In this document: positions 54,345 to 60,742 of the stretch, in pieces | How the letters are laid out: every line of letters starts with the position of its first letter | How positions within the stretch are numbered: the stretch's first letter is position 1 | Assembly: GCF_036013955.1 (NCBI RefSeq) | Contig: NZ_CP107903.1 | Span: forward strand, 8,246,001-8,310,000 | Source: Streptomyces sp. NBC_00459 | GTDB taxonomy: Bacteria; Actinomycetota; Actinomycetes; Streptomycetales; Streptomycetaceae | Direction: 5' to 3' | DNA: 64,000 nucleotides | Notes under the pieces: model-generated | What the model was told of the DNA's origin: nothing | Seen by the model: the letters and a program-made list of their open reading frames with translations, nothing else | The model's database searches: none | Made by a program: the position numbers and the translations under genes

Positions 54345-54767
54345 ATGGCTGCCAACAACAAGAAGTCACCGGCACGGTTCACAGCTCGTGATGAGCAGAT
54401 CTTTGAACTGTCCCGGCTGCACCATTCACAGCGGCGTGTTGCTGAAATGGTGGGGGTGAGCCAAAGCACTGTGCGCAATGTAATCAAGAAGTACACAGAG
54501 GGTCGCCTGCATCCCAAGGTTGACGAGTATCGACAGGAGCAGGTCGACCGACTGCAAATCTATTTGCGCTCGCTTTCCAAGGCGATCCTCACTGGTGACC
54601 CCAAGACCATTGCTCAGGCTATCCGTGTTGAGGAACGTATTGCCCGTCTGCTCGGCCTTGATGCAGCCACGCAATATGTTGTTGAGGCAAAGGTCGAGGA
54701 CCGAGAGACGGCTGCGCTAAGCATTCTGCGGCAGATCAGGGAGAGGCGTGGGGATGTACCTGAATAG
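54345..54767 (+). CDS. TerS-like HTH protein (small terminase subunit candidate)
   Basis: 140 residues with a strong ribosome site (GGAAGGAGG) before ATG 54345. The N-terminal HTH is at about 12-50 (FTARDEQIFEL, RRVAEMVGVSQSTVRNVI), followed by a helical middle and the segment RVEERIARLLGLDAAT near 95-112. A segment of that kind just past the helical region is common in actinophage small terminases. Such proteins bind the packaging site. No large terminase follows. It could instead be a plain HTH regulator; codons are noticeably AT-richer than the host's. A TACAAT -10-like box lies at 54316. Confidence 0.6.
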   Translation: MAANNKKSPARFTARDEQIFELSRLHHSQRRVAEMVGVSQSTVRNVIKKYTEGRLHPKVDEYRQEQVDRLQIYLRSLSKAILTGDPKTIAQAIRVEERIARLLGLDAATQYVVEAKVEDRETAALSILRQIRERRGDVPE

Positions 54768-55116
54768 CCCGCACGCAGCCCGCCCAAGGTACCCTTGAGG
54801 CATTCGCCCGCTGCGTAGCGAGGCACCGATAACGCATTACAGCGCGAGACTCCCCGGAGATGGAGGTCAAAGGGCAGTCAGACCGCTGATGTCGGAGCAC
54901 CCATGGACAATGTGCGGAACTGTCGATTGGCACCCACGCAACGTCTGGCACAACAACCGAATACACGTTACTGACGCTGCTTAGCGGAGTAATGCACAGC
55001 CCGAGTAGAGACCCCATTGCTTAGTGGGGGACGGAACGCCCCGTGTGGGGGACTTGGACAACAGCAACGATGACTTTTGTCCCGCACCAACCCACCACGC
55101 CCACGGGAGTTCCGCA
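54768..55116. other. 349-bp gap in the left module
   Basis: No gene is convincing here. It contains a small hairpin, CCCCA (55012-55016) and TGGGG (55025-55029), and several AT-rich patches, so it may hold a promoter or the packaging (pac/cos) site expected next to a TerS gene. That suggestion is speculative. Confidence 0.4.
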
Positions 55117-55626
55117 ATGGCACGACGAGTCAACAACATCAAGCGCAGCAAGGCTGTCTCGGCCCTGCGCAAGGCCGGAATGTCGCCCGCTGCCGCGTCG
55201 AATTCCGTCTCACTGCTCGACCTGGACGAGCCTCTCCCTGAGCAGATCGCAGAACTCCAGGCAGACGCCCCGGATCTGTTCGGCCTGGACGAGGACGGCA
55301 ACCCGCTCCCTGAAGAAGAGGACGAGCAGGACGACACCCCCAAGACGGCCCGCGAGAAGATCGTGGAGCGGCTCATGGGCAAGGGGGCGAGCGATTTCGT
55401 GGAGCGGGTTGCCTACCGTCGCCCAGCGGATGCGGAGCGTCCATCCACGGCCTCCAAGGCTGCTCGCGAGGCTGCCGCGCACCTCCGCAAGAACTCCTCT
55501 GGCAGGAACAAGCCGCCGGTTGTGCCGTATGTCGTGCCCAACCCCATCAACCACGGCCCTGTTGCGCCGCGCCGCGAGATCCCTGAGAGCGCCAAGCGCC
55601 TTGCCGCCCGCCTCACGGGCAAATGA
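55117..55626 (+). CDS. Unknown element protein with acidic middle
   Basis: 169 residues. ATG 55117 has GGGAG eight bases ahead; an in-frame ATG at 55024 lacks a site. Basic N-terminus (MARRVNNIKRSKAVSALRK), an acidic central stretch (residues about 40-80, EEEDEQDD), then a basic Pro/Arg-rich C-terminus ending in SAKRLAARLTGK. The charge pattern is reminiscent of scaffold or capsid-associated proteins, but there is no real match I can name. It is co-directional with the TerS-like gene. Confidence 0.6.
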   Translation: MARRVNNIKRSKAVSALRKAGMSPAAASNSVSLLDLDEPLPEQIAELQADAPDLFGLDEDGNPLPEEEDEQDDTPKTAREKIVERLMGKGASDFVERVAYRRPADAERPSTASKAAREAAAHLRKNSSGRNKPPVVPYVVPNPINHGPVAPRREIPESAKRLAARLTGK

Positions 55627-55670
55627 CTCTCTTCCCAATCCCAATCCGCCACACTCACAAGGAGGACACA

Positions 55671-55886
55671 ATGGCTTCTGTAACCCTGGACACTGCCGCA
55701 CTCGAAACGCTGGTTGAGGCGGTCATGACCAAGACCGCATATGGCATGGAGGCACTCAACGTGCTCCGCGTCGCCAACGGCAAGACCGCGCACCCCACCA
55801 ATTACGGAATTGGCGACCTCACCCGTCCGCATGACTCAGACTTCCGCGCTGCTCTCGCCGGTGTTCAGGGAGGACTCGATGCCTGA
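55671..55886 (+). CDS. Small element protein, unknown
   Basis: 71 residues with a near-perfect ribosome site (AAGGAGGA) before ATG 55671. Thr/Ala-rich helix (LETLVEAVMTKTAYGMEAL) and an ordered C-terminus (DLTRPHDSDFRAALAGVQGG). No family is recognised. Its stop overlaps the next start by 8 bp, so the pair is co-translated. Confidence 0.6.
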   Translation: MASVTLDTAALETLVEAVMTKTAYGMEALNVLRVANGKTAHPTNYGIGDLTRPHDSDFRAALAGVQGGLDA

Positions 55887-56175
55887 CACGCTGATCGACG
55901 ACTACACGTTCACACCCACGCATCACCAGCTCGTTGACATCCGCGCCTCGAATGGCCACCTCCCGGGTTTCACCGATGCGCATGCCGAAGCAATGGCAGA
56001 GCAGATGAACCAGCGGCGTGCCGACTGGAAGAACGCGGCGTTCAACTCGGCCATATCCGCCATCAAGGCTGAGATGGACGATGCCAACATCCCGCACGAG
56101 CAGTTCACACAGTGGTTGCAAGAGCAAGGCTACAAGGCGTTCCTCGACTTCCGCACAGCCAAGCCCACCGCATAA
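55879..56175 (+). CDS. Small element protein, unknown
   Basis: 98 residues. ATG 55879 follows GGGAGG inside the previous gene. Helical, with HHQLVDIRASNGHLPGFTD and a C-terminal amphipathic part (FTQWLQEQGYKAFLDF). It is the last gene of the left module, followed by terminator hairpins. Its role is unknown. Confidence 0.6.
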   Translation: MPDTLIDDYTFTPTHHQLVDIRASNGHLPGFTDAHAEAMAEQMNQRRADWKNAAFNSAISAIKAEMDDANIPHEQFTQWLQEQGYKAFLDFRTAKPTA

Positions 56176-56404
56176 CAAACCACGGCGCGGCCTCTGTCGC
56201 AGGCCAGATGTTCGCGCTCTCCCGGACTGCACTCGGTATTCGGGTCCCGAGGAATGTCCACACGAATGCCCCGGTTGCTGCTGCTCCCAGCTCCGGGGCA
56301 TTCGTGCGTTCGGGTAGCCTTTCCCTTGTGCGAGCGATTGGCGCTCCAGGACTGTTGTAACGGGCGGGAATGGAGCAACAAGCCTTTATGCGATGACCAC
56401 AGCA

Positions 56405-56438
56405 AGAAGCCCCCAGAATCTGCAGGCTGGGGGCTTCT
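56405..56438. terminator. Bidirectional terminator between left module and integrase
   Basis: AGAAGCCCCCAG (56405-56416) pairs perfectly with CTGGGGGCTTCT (56427-56438) around a 10-base loop. It lies between convergent gene blocks. Confidence 0.85.
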
Positions 56439-56464
56439 GTGCGTTTCGGGCCGAGCGCTTCTGT

Positions 56465-56491
56465 GACTACGGTTCTATTACAACCGTAGTC
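56465..56491. repeat. Perfect 10-bp inverted repeat beside the integrase 3' end
   Basis: GACTACGGTT (56465-56474) and AACCGTAGTC (56482-56491) are separated by 7 bases. It could be a second terminator or a tyrosine-recombinase core site of the usual arm-spacer-arm size. Confidence 0.55.
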
Positions 56492-56544
56492 CTACGCGCC
56501 CACCTAACGGCCGAACTCGGCCCCGGAGAGGGAAACCCCCGGGG

Positions 56545-57771
56545 CTATCCCGCGCTGGCCGCTACGGGGCCGCGTAGGGGCGTTACGGAGCCCCCGCCGC
56601 TGAGACTCTGGCCCGCTCCGCCGAGGAACGCGTCTACGGCCGACATCTTGTCTGTGTAGTCCGTGCGGAACAGGTGGATGTATGTCTTCTCGGTTGTCGT
56701 GATGGAGCTGTGCCCCATCCACTTGCTGACGTCGTAGACGGTGATGCCCGGTGCAGCAGCCATGATTGAGGCATAGCTGTGGCGGAGGTCGTGCCAGCGG
56801 AGTGCAGCCGAGATGCCGGCGGGAGCCAGTGCACCACCACGGATCACCCGGCGGAAATGTGTCTTGACGAGATTGTTGATGTCGAATGGGCGGTGCCAGT
56901 CCAACACACTGTCCCGGCGTGTCTTCTTGGTGCCCGGCCAGAGCGAGGCATCAGGGTTGGTGCGGGAGGGGTGCGCCTCCAGGTATGCCCCCAGCTCCGC
57001 CGCAAGCCGGGGGAGTAGCGGCACATCCCGTACGGACCGCTTGGACTTGGGCGAGGCATACACCCAGCCCCCGCCCTTCTTGCGCCGGACGGTACGGCGG
57101 ACCTCTACCGTCCCCCGGAACAGGTTCACATCCCGGATGCGCAGCGCGGCCAGTTCGCCCGAGCGCAGACCGGTGTATGCGGCCATACGCACAATCAGCC
57201 CGTAGTGTTCCCGCCGCTTGGACATCTCCTGTGCCAGTGCCTCCACTTGTGCGGGCGCGAGGAACTGGCGCTCGTCCTGGACCTCATCATGGCTGACTGG
57301 CAGCGCCACGGAAGTGCACGGGTTCAACACGATCCAGTCGTGCCGAATTGCGTATTTGCACAGCTTGTTGAGGACCACATACGCGTTGCGGATTGAGCCG
57401 CGCCCGAGCTTCCCCGACAGTGCGGCAATCCACTTCTCAACATCCTCAGCGCGCAGAGATGTGATCTTGCGCTTGCCGAAGGCAGAGGCAATGTGGTTCT
57501 TGTACAGCGACCGCTGCCCCTCCAGGGTGCGCGGTTTCAACGTTGCCTCACCGGCCGTCATGCATGCCTCGAACACCTCACCCACAGTGCGCTTTTCGAC
57601 ACGGTGTGCAGTTGACCGGCCAGCAGCCAACATGTCCTCAATGCGCAGTTTCTCCTTTTCGGCCTGCGGCTCGGTCTTGCATGTCATCTGCCGCTTCTTG
57701 CCGTGATCCCGCCAGTGGACCTCGAATGCCCACTTGCCACCCGCGCGGGGCACCTGCTTGATGCTCGCCAT
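56545..57771 (-). CDS. int: Tyrosine site-specific recombinase (integrase)
   Basis: 408 residues. The arm-binding N-terminus (GGKWAFEVHWRDHGKKRQM) and SAM-like core-binding domain (about 62-150) precede the catalytic domain. Catalytic residues are Arg203 (TGLRSGEL), His327 and Arg330 (HDLRHSY), His354 (WMGHSS) and nucleophile Tyr364 (EKTYIHL). All are present, so it should be active. ATG 57771 follows AAAGG; an extension to 57888 overlaps a hairpin. It is the last gene of the long minus-strand module. It lies 3.2 kb from the left junction, whereas integrase genes usually sit next to an end. Confidence 0.9.
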   Translation of the reverse strand: MASIKQVPRAGGKWAFEVHWRDHGKKRQMTCKTEPQAEKEKLRIEDMLAAGRSTAHRVEKRTVGEVFEACMTAGEATLKPRTLEGQRSLYKNHIASAFGKRKITSLRAEDVEKWIAALSGKLGRGSIRNAYVVLNKLCKYAIRHDWIVLNPCTSVALPVSHDEVQDERQFLAPAQVEALAQEMSKRREHYGLIVRMAAYTGLRSGELAALRIRDVNLFRGTVEVRRTVRRKKGGGWVYASPKSKRSVRDVPLLPRLAAELGAYLEAHPSRTNPDASLWPGTKKTRRDSVLDWHRPFDINNLVKTHFRRVIRGGALAPAGISAALRWHDLRHSYASIMAAAPGITVYDVSKWMGHSSITTTEKTYIHLFRTDYTDKMSAVDAFLGGAGQSLSGGGSVTPLRGPVAASAG

Positions 57772-57791
57772 TTCGTGCCTTTCACATGTGG

Positions 57792-57822
57792 TGTCCCGGC
57801 CACCCATTGGATGACCGGGACA
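57792..57822 (-). terminator. Hairpin upstream of the integrase gene
   Basis: TGTCCCGG (57792-57799) pairs with CCGGGACA (57815-57822). It lies between the membrane-protein stop and the integrase start, so it may attenuate read-through from the replication module into int. Confidence 0.5.
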
Positions 57823-57835
57823 TGACAACTTTTGG

Positions 57836-58372
57836 TCAGAACAGCCAGCCGACGAGCAGGCCCGAGAAAGCGGCCATGCCTTCCACACCGAGGACCCACC
57901 CGAGAGCCACAGCCCAGATGCACGTGATGGGCATTGCGAGAGTCACGAACTCCCTCTCAGCACTGCGGCGAGACCACTTCTTGAAGCGGGACCAGCGAGA
58001 GGCCTGAGGGGGACGGACCGGAGCCGACGGGCGTACGGGAACCCTGAGCAGCTCCACCATGAGCGCGCGGCGCAGTTCCTCGGCAGAGGGCTCGGGGCTG
58101 TCCACCGACACGCCCTCGTACCCGAGAAGGTTGTTTGCGGGCCGCGCCCACCAGGCCCACAGTTCGCCGTCTACCTCTTCCAGCACTTCGGCCCATACGC
58201 CACGGATGCGGCCGGTGGCCTCTACCTGGATCTGGAGTGCTGAGCTAATCCGGCCCACAAGCTGTTCAGGGGAGGTCGTGCGGTCCAGCAGGCGAACGCC
58301 GCAGCGCCCGCACCGGTTCTCCCAGATGTTGTTTCCGCCCGCCTTGTGCGACGGGCACGGAGTAGGGTTCAT
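57836..58372 (-). CDS. Unknown protein with zinc-ribbon start and C-terminal membrane segments
   Basis: 178 residues. CPSHK at residue 6 and CGRCG at about 21 resemble a small zinc ribbon. The middle is Glu/Leu-rich with WAEVLEEVDGELWAWWARP, followed by a Pro/Arg linker and a basic RFKKWSRRSAERE. The last 35 residues form one or two membrane helices (VTLAMPITCIWAVALGWVLG). A membrane-anchored cytoplasmic protein is likely; the function is unknown. Confidence 0.6.
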   Translation of the reverse strand: MNPTPCPSHKAGGNNIWENRCGRCGVRLLDRTTSPEQLVGRISSALQIQVEATGRIRGVWAEVLEEVDGELWAWWARPANNLLGYEGVSVDSPEPSAEELRRALMVELLRVPVRPSAPVRPPQASRWSRFKKWSRRSAEREFVTLAMPITCIWAVALGWVLGVEGMAAFSGLLVGWLF

Positions 58373-58413
58373 CGGGTACCTCTCAGTTCTTGGCGGATCT
58401 GGGGATGGACACC

Positions 58414-58442
58414 GAGGGCCCGAGTCACTAGCTCGGGCCCTC
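58414..58442 (-). terminator. Hairpin after the Lys/Ala-rich gene
   Basis: GAGGGCCCGAG (58414-58424) and CTCGGGCCCTC (58432-58442) form an 11-bp perfect stem with a 7-base loop, 13 bp past the stop at 58456. It breaks the minus-strand module into smaller transcripts. Confidence 0.75.
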
Positions 58443-58455
58443 AGCCGTTTCGGGA

Positions 58456-58950
58456 CTACTTGTCGGTCTCAGGCACACTGTCGAATGCCTTCGGCGCAGT
58501 CCTCTTGGCGGGCGCCGTACGCCGCGTACGGGCCGTACGGGGCTTGACCGGCGCCGGGGTACCGGTCGCCGCTACGGGGGCCGCTACGGGCGCCGTAGCG
58601 GGCTTGCTCGGGGTGGTCTTCTTGGCGGCCGGACGCGGAGCGGGCTCAGCCACCGGCGCGTCGCCCTCGGCCAACTCGGCCTGAAGCTTGGCCAGTTGGG
58701 CTTCCAGCTTGGCTTTCTTCTCCGCCTTGCGGGCCACGGCCTTGGCAGCGGCTGCGGCCTTACGGTCGGCCAGGCTCGACTGGTTCTCGTCACTGCGCTG
58801 GAAATCCATCCGCAGCGCACATGCGAGCTGAACGGACTTCATGTCGGGCTTGAAACCGGTCTCGATCTCAATCCACTCGGCAAACCGCTTGTGCAACTCG
58901 GTGGGGGCAGCAGCGGCGCGCTCTTCGAAGCTCTTCTTGTTGTTGCTCAT
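58456..58950 (-). CDS. Lys/Ala-rich element protein, possibly nucleic-acid binding
   Basis: 164 residues; ATG 58950 follows AGGAGGAACC. An N-terminal domain (residues about 1-60: FAEWIEIETGFKPDMKSVQLA) precedes a coiled-coil-like Lys/Ala/Glu helix (about 62-95) and a histone-H1-like tail rich in Ala, Pro, Lys and Arg. The tail is encoded by reiterated CGCTACGG/CGTACGG units. Binding of DNA by the tail is suggested by composition. Proteins of this shape are common in actinophages; the role is unknown. Confidence 0.6.
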   Translation of the reverse strand: MSNNKKSFEERAAAAPTELHKRFAEWIEIETGFKPDMKSVQLACALRMDFQRSDENQSSLADRKAAAAAKAVARKAEKKAKLEAQLAKLQAELAEGDAPVAEPAPRPAAKKTTPSKPATAPVAAPVAATGTPAPVKPRTARTRRTAPAKRTAPKAFDSVPETDK

Positions 58951-58990
58951 GGGGTTCCTCCTGGGGACTTGAGTGGGTTTTGGGGATGGG

Positions 58991-59012
58991 GCCCCCGCCC
59001 GTAGGCGGGGGC
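58991..59012 (-). terminator. Short strong hairpin after the small Cys-containing gene
   Basis: GCCCCCGCC (58991-58999) pairs with GGCGGGGGC (59004-59012) around a four-base loop, 12 bp past the stop at 59024. Confidence 0.65.
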
Positions 59013-59023
59013 GGAGCGGGCAA

Positions 59024-59233
59024 CTAGCAGGGGAGAACGGAACCGGCCGGAGCCACAGCCCCGCCGCCGCAGTCCAGGCAGACATGGGACAGGCAGTAAC
59101 GGCCGGACGGGAGCGAGGCACAGTCCGAGCAGCCCGCCACCCGAGCGGCGAACCGAGCCACGGCCACCCACAGCGCGGCGACCGGGACGAGAGCGGGGAG
59201 CGGAGCGGCGGGGGCGTTCGTTGTCGTGTTCAT
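59024..59233 (-). CDS. Small protein with Cys motifs, unknown
   Basis: 69 residues. A hydrophobic Ala/Val/Leu start (LPALVPVAALWVAVARFAAR) could be a membrane helix, followed by CSDC, YCLSHVCLDC and a final Cys, likely a zinc knuckle. The ribosome site is weak, so the call is tentative. It lies between hairpins in the minus-strand module. Confidence 0.45.
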   Translation of the reverse strand: MNTTTNAPAAPLPALVPVAALWVAVARFAARVAGCSDCASLPSGRYCLSHVCLDCGGGAVAPAGSVLPC

Positions 59234-59326
59234 GTCAGAACTATGCGCCAAAAAGTGCAGAATGGAAAGTATCCGGATAGAACTGCACCGAACCGGACAG
59301 ATCGCCGCTGGTAGGTGGGGGTCACG

Positions 59327-59551
59327 TCAGCCCTGCTCGTTGGTGGTCTGGGGGCCAAACAGACGGCTGGCCTGACCGGGGCCTGGCTCGGCCTTGCCGG
59401 TGGGGCGGCGCACCCGCCTACGGGGCTCCAGGGGCTCGGTCGGTTCAGCAACCGGCTTGGCACCCTTGCGAGTTCGCTTCTTTGGTGGCTGTGCATCGGT
59501 GCCGACCTCACGCCGGATGCGGGCGCGGCGAGTGCGCTTCTCAGGTCCCAT
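59327..59551 (-). CDS. Small, highly basic protein, unknown
   Basis: 74 residues, about one quarter Arg/Lys (KRTRRARIRRE, PPKKRTRKGAK, EPRRRVRRPTGKAE), Pro-rich and probably unstructured until bound to nucleic acid. ATG 59551 overlaps the preceding stop by 11 bp. Low complexity lowers confidence. Confidence 0.45.
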   Translation of the reverse strand: MGPEKRTRRARIRREVGTDAQPPKKRTRKGAKPVAEPTEPLEPRRRVRRPTGKAEPGPGQASRLFGPQTTNEQG

Positions 59552-59948
59552 CGGTCTGCACCCTGTCCGCCGGCAGTGAGACGGGCACTCGGAGAAGCTC
59601 GGCTGACCTGCCCTCATAACCAGGCCCGCGCATGGTCCGCATGTAGGGCACGCCGTCTGCATCAGCCGTTGCGAGAGCGGGTGCAGAAGCCACGATGAAG
59701 TAGCAGACCACCTCTCCGGACGGCACATCGCTTGCAGCCTTGTCATAGGCCGCTGCAATGCCCGGCACGGGGTACTGCACAACCGTGGCCAACCGCCGTG
59801 AGGAGCGGTACACGAACTGCAATAGCAGCGCGCCCTCTTCGGCCAGGCACCGCGCAATCCCCCGTCGCACAGACCGCTGCCCGAGCGCTGCTATGAGTGC
59901 CGCCTCAGCCCACGGGGGCAACTTGCGGAACTGGTTTCTGTTGGTCAT
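59541..59948 (-). CDS. Unknown element protein
   Basis: 135 residues. ATG 59948 has GAGAGGA seven bases ahead; an ATG two codons earlier sits directly on that site. A helical N-terminus (KLPPWAEAALIAALGQRSVRR) is followed by a beta-rich region (FVYRSSRRLATVVQYPVPG, SGEVVCYFIVASAP). I do not recognise the fold. It is part of the minus-strand replication module. Confidence 0.55.
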   Translation of the reverse strand: MTNRNQFRKLPPWAEAALIAALGQRSVRRGIARCLAEEGALLLQFVYRSSRRLATVVQYPVPGIAAAYDKAASDVPSGEVVCYFIVASAPALATADADGVPYMRTMRGPGYEGRSAELLRVPVSLPADRVQTDGT

Positions 59949-59988
59949 GTTCATTCCTCTCGCACATGTGTTCGAATCGGAAGCCGTA

Positions 59989-60067
59989 GGCGGCCACGTA
60001 AGCCCCAGACGGAGCGGGGTCGGTCCCGAGCCCCCGCCGGGCCGTTTGGGGCGGTTACGTGGCCGCC
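59989..60067. repeat. Long-range inverted repeat GGCGGCCACGTAA in a gene gap
   Basis: GGCGGCCACGTAA (59989-60001) and TTACGTGGCCGCC (60055-60067) are perfect 13-bp arms enclosing 53 bp. The arms resemble those at 63216-63298, so it belongs to a small family of intergenic palindromes in this element. Confidence 0.7.
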
Positions 60068-60086
60068 GAGAGGGGTTTACGTGGTG

Positions 60087-60371
60087 TCAGACGACGCCGT
60101 TGGGGGAGGCGATGAGCCTCTCGACGCCGTACACCGTTGAAAGCTCTGTCGCGGTGACAATCTCGACGGTGACTCCAGCCCTGCCACGCTTGTAGCCGTC
60201 CCGCTTGAGAAGCTCCAACAGCTCGTCTTCGATTTCAGCCTGCCTCCCCGGAGACAGCAGCACCAGCGCGGGAAAGGGCTCCGAGAAGACCTTGCCCCAT
60301 TGACAAGTCATCCGGACCTGCTTCTTCTGGTGGGCCAGAATCAAGCACTCTGCAAGGCTGTAGCTGTCCAT
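60087..60371 (-). CDS. Small element protein, unknown
   Basis: 94 residues, ATG 60371 sharing one base with the previous stop (TGATG). An alpha-beta pattern with Tyr-rich start (SYSLAECLILAHQKKQVRM) and EIEDELLELLKRDGYKRG. No motif points to a function. Translational coupling to the genes before it supports that it is real. Confidence 0.6.
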   Translation of the reverse strand: MDSYSLAECLILAHQKKQVRMTCQWGKVFSEPFPALVLLSPGRQAEIEDELLELLKRDGYKRGRAGVTVEIVTATELSTVYGVERLIASPNGVV

Positions 60372-60742
60372 CAGTTGTTCTCCTTGTTGTTGTAGCGGTA
60401 GACGCGGGCGGTGCGGCGGGTGTGCGGATCGAACAGCGGAGTGCCCTTGTCGATGTTGGGCAGATTGGCCAATCGGCACTCCAGTTCTATGACATCGGGC
60501 AAGATGACGAACATGGTCACCGGGACATCTCGCAGCCACTCCAGAGCGGCCTCAAAGTCATCAAAGCTGGCGAAGTTGCGGACGGTCATAAAGCCCGACA
60601 GGGCGCCGTGGGCCTGGGCGACAGCGGAGATGCTGTTGCTCATGAGCGCCATGCCCATGGCCTCTGCCACGGCTATGTCCATCTCCAGTGAACCGAACAG
60701 CGGGCGCTGCCGCTTCTGCTTGTTTGGCTTCTTGCGCCCCAT
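60371..60742 (-). CDS. Small element protein, unknown
   Basis: 123 residues, ATG 60742 sharing one base with the replicase stop (TAATG). A Lys/Arg-rich start (GRKKPNKQKRQRP) precedes a globular domain with FGSLEMDIAVAEAMGMALM and WLRDVPVTMFVILPDVIEL. Being coupled to the primase-polymerase it may help replication, for instance as a DNA-binding accessory factor. That is inference from position. Confidence 0.6.
   Translation of the reverse strand: MGRKKPNKQKRQRPLFGSLEMDIAVAEAMGMALMSNSISAVAQAHGALSGFMTVRNFASFDDFEAALEWLRDVPVTMFVILPDVIELECRLANLPNIDKGTPLFDPHTRRTARVYRYNNKENN

Larger units (their letters stand above)
56176..56544. other. Convergent gap between left module and integrase gene
   Basis: 369 bp without a gene. 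It contains a strong bidirectional terminator, a second 10-bp inverted repeat, and GCGCCCACCTAACG (56496-56509), which recurs inverted at 63282-63295. Because it abuts the integrase 3' end, where attP often lies in related elements, it deserves attention as a recombination site. Confidence 0.55.
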
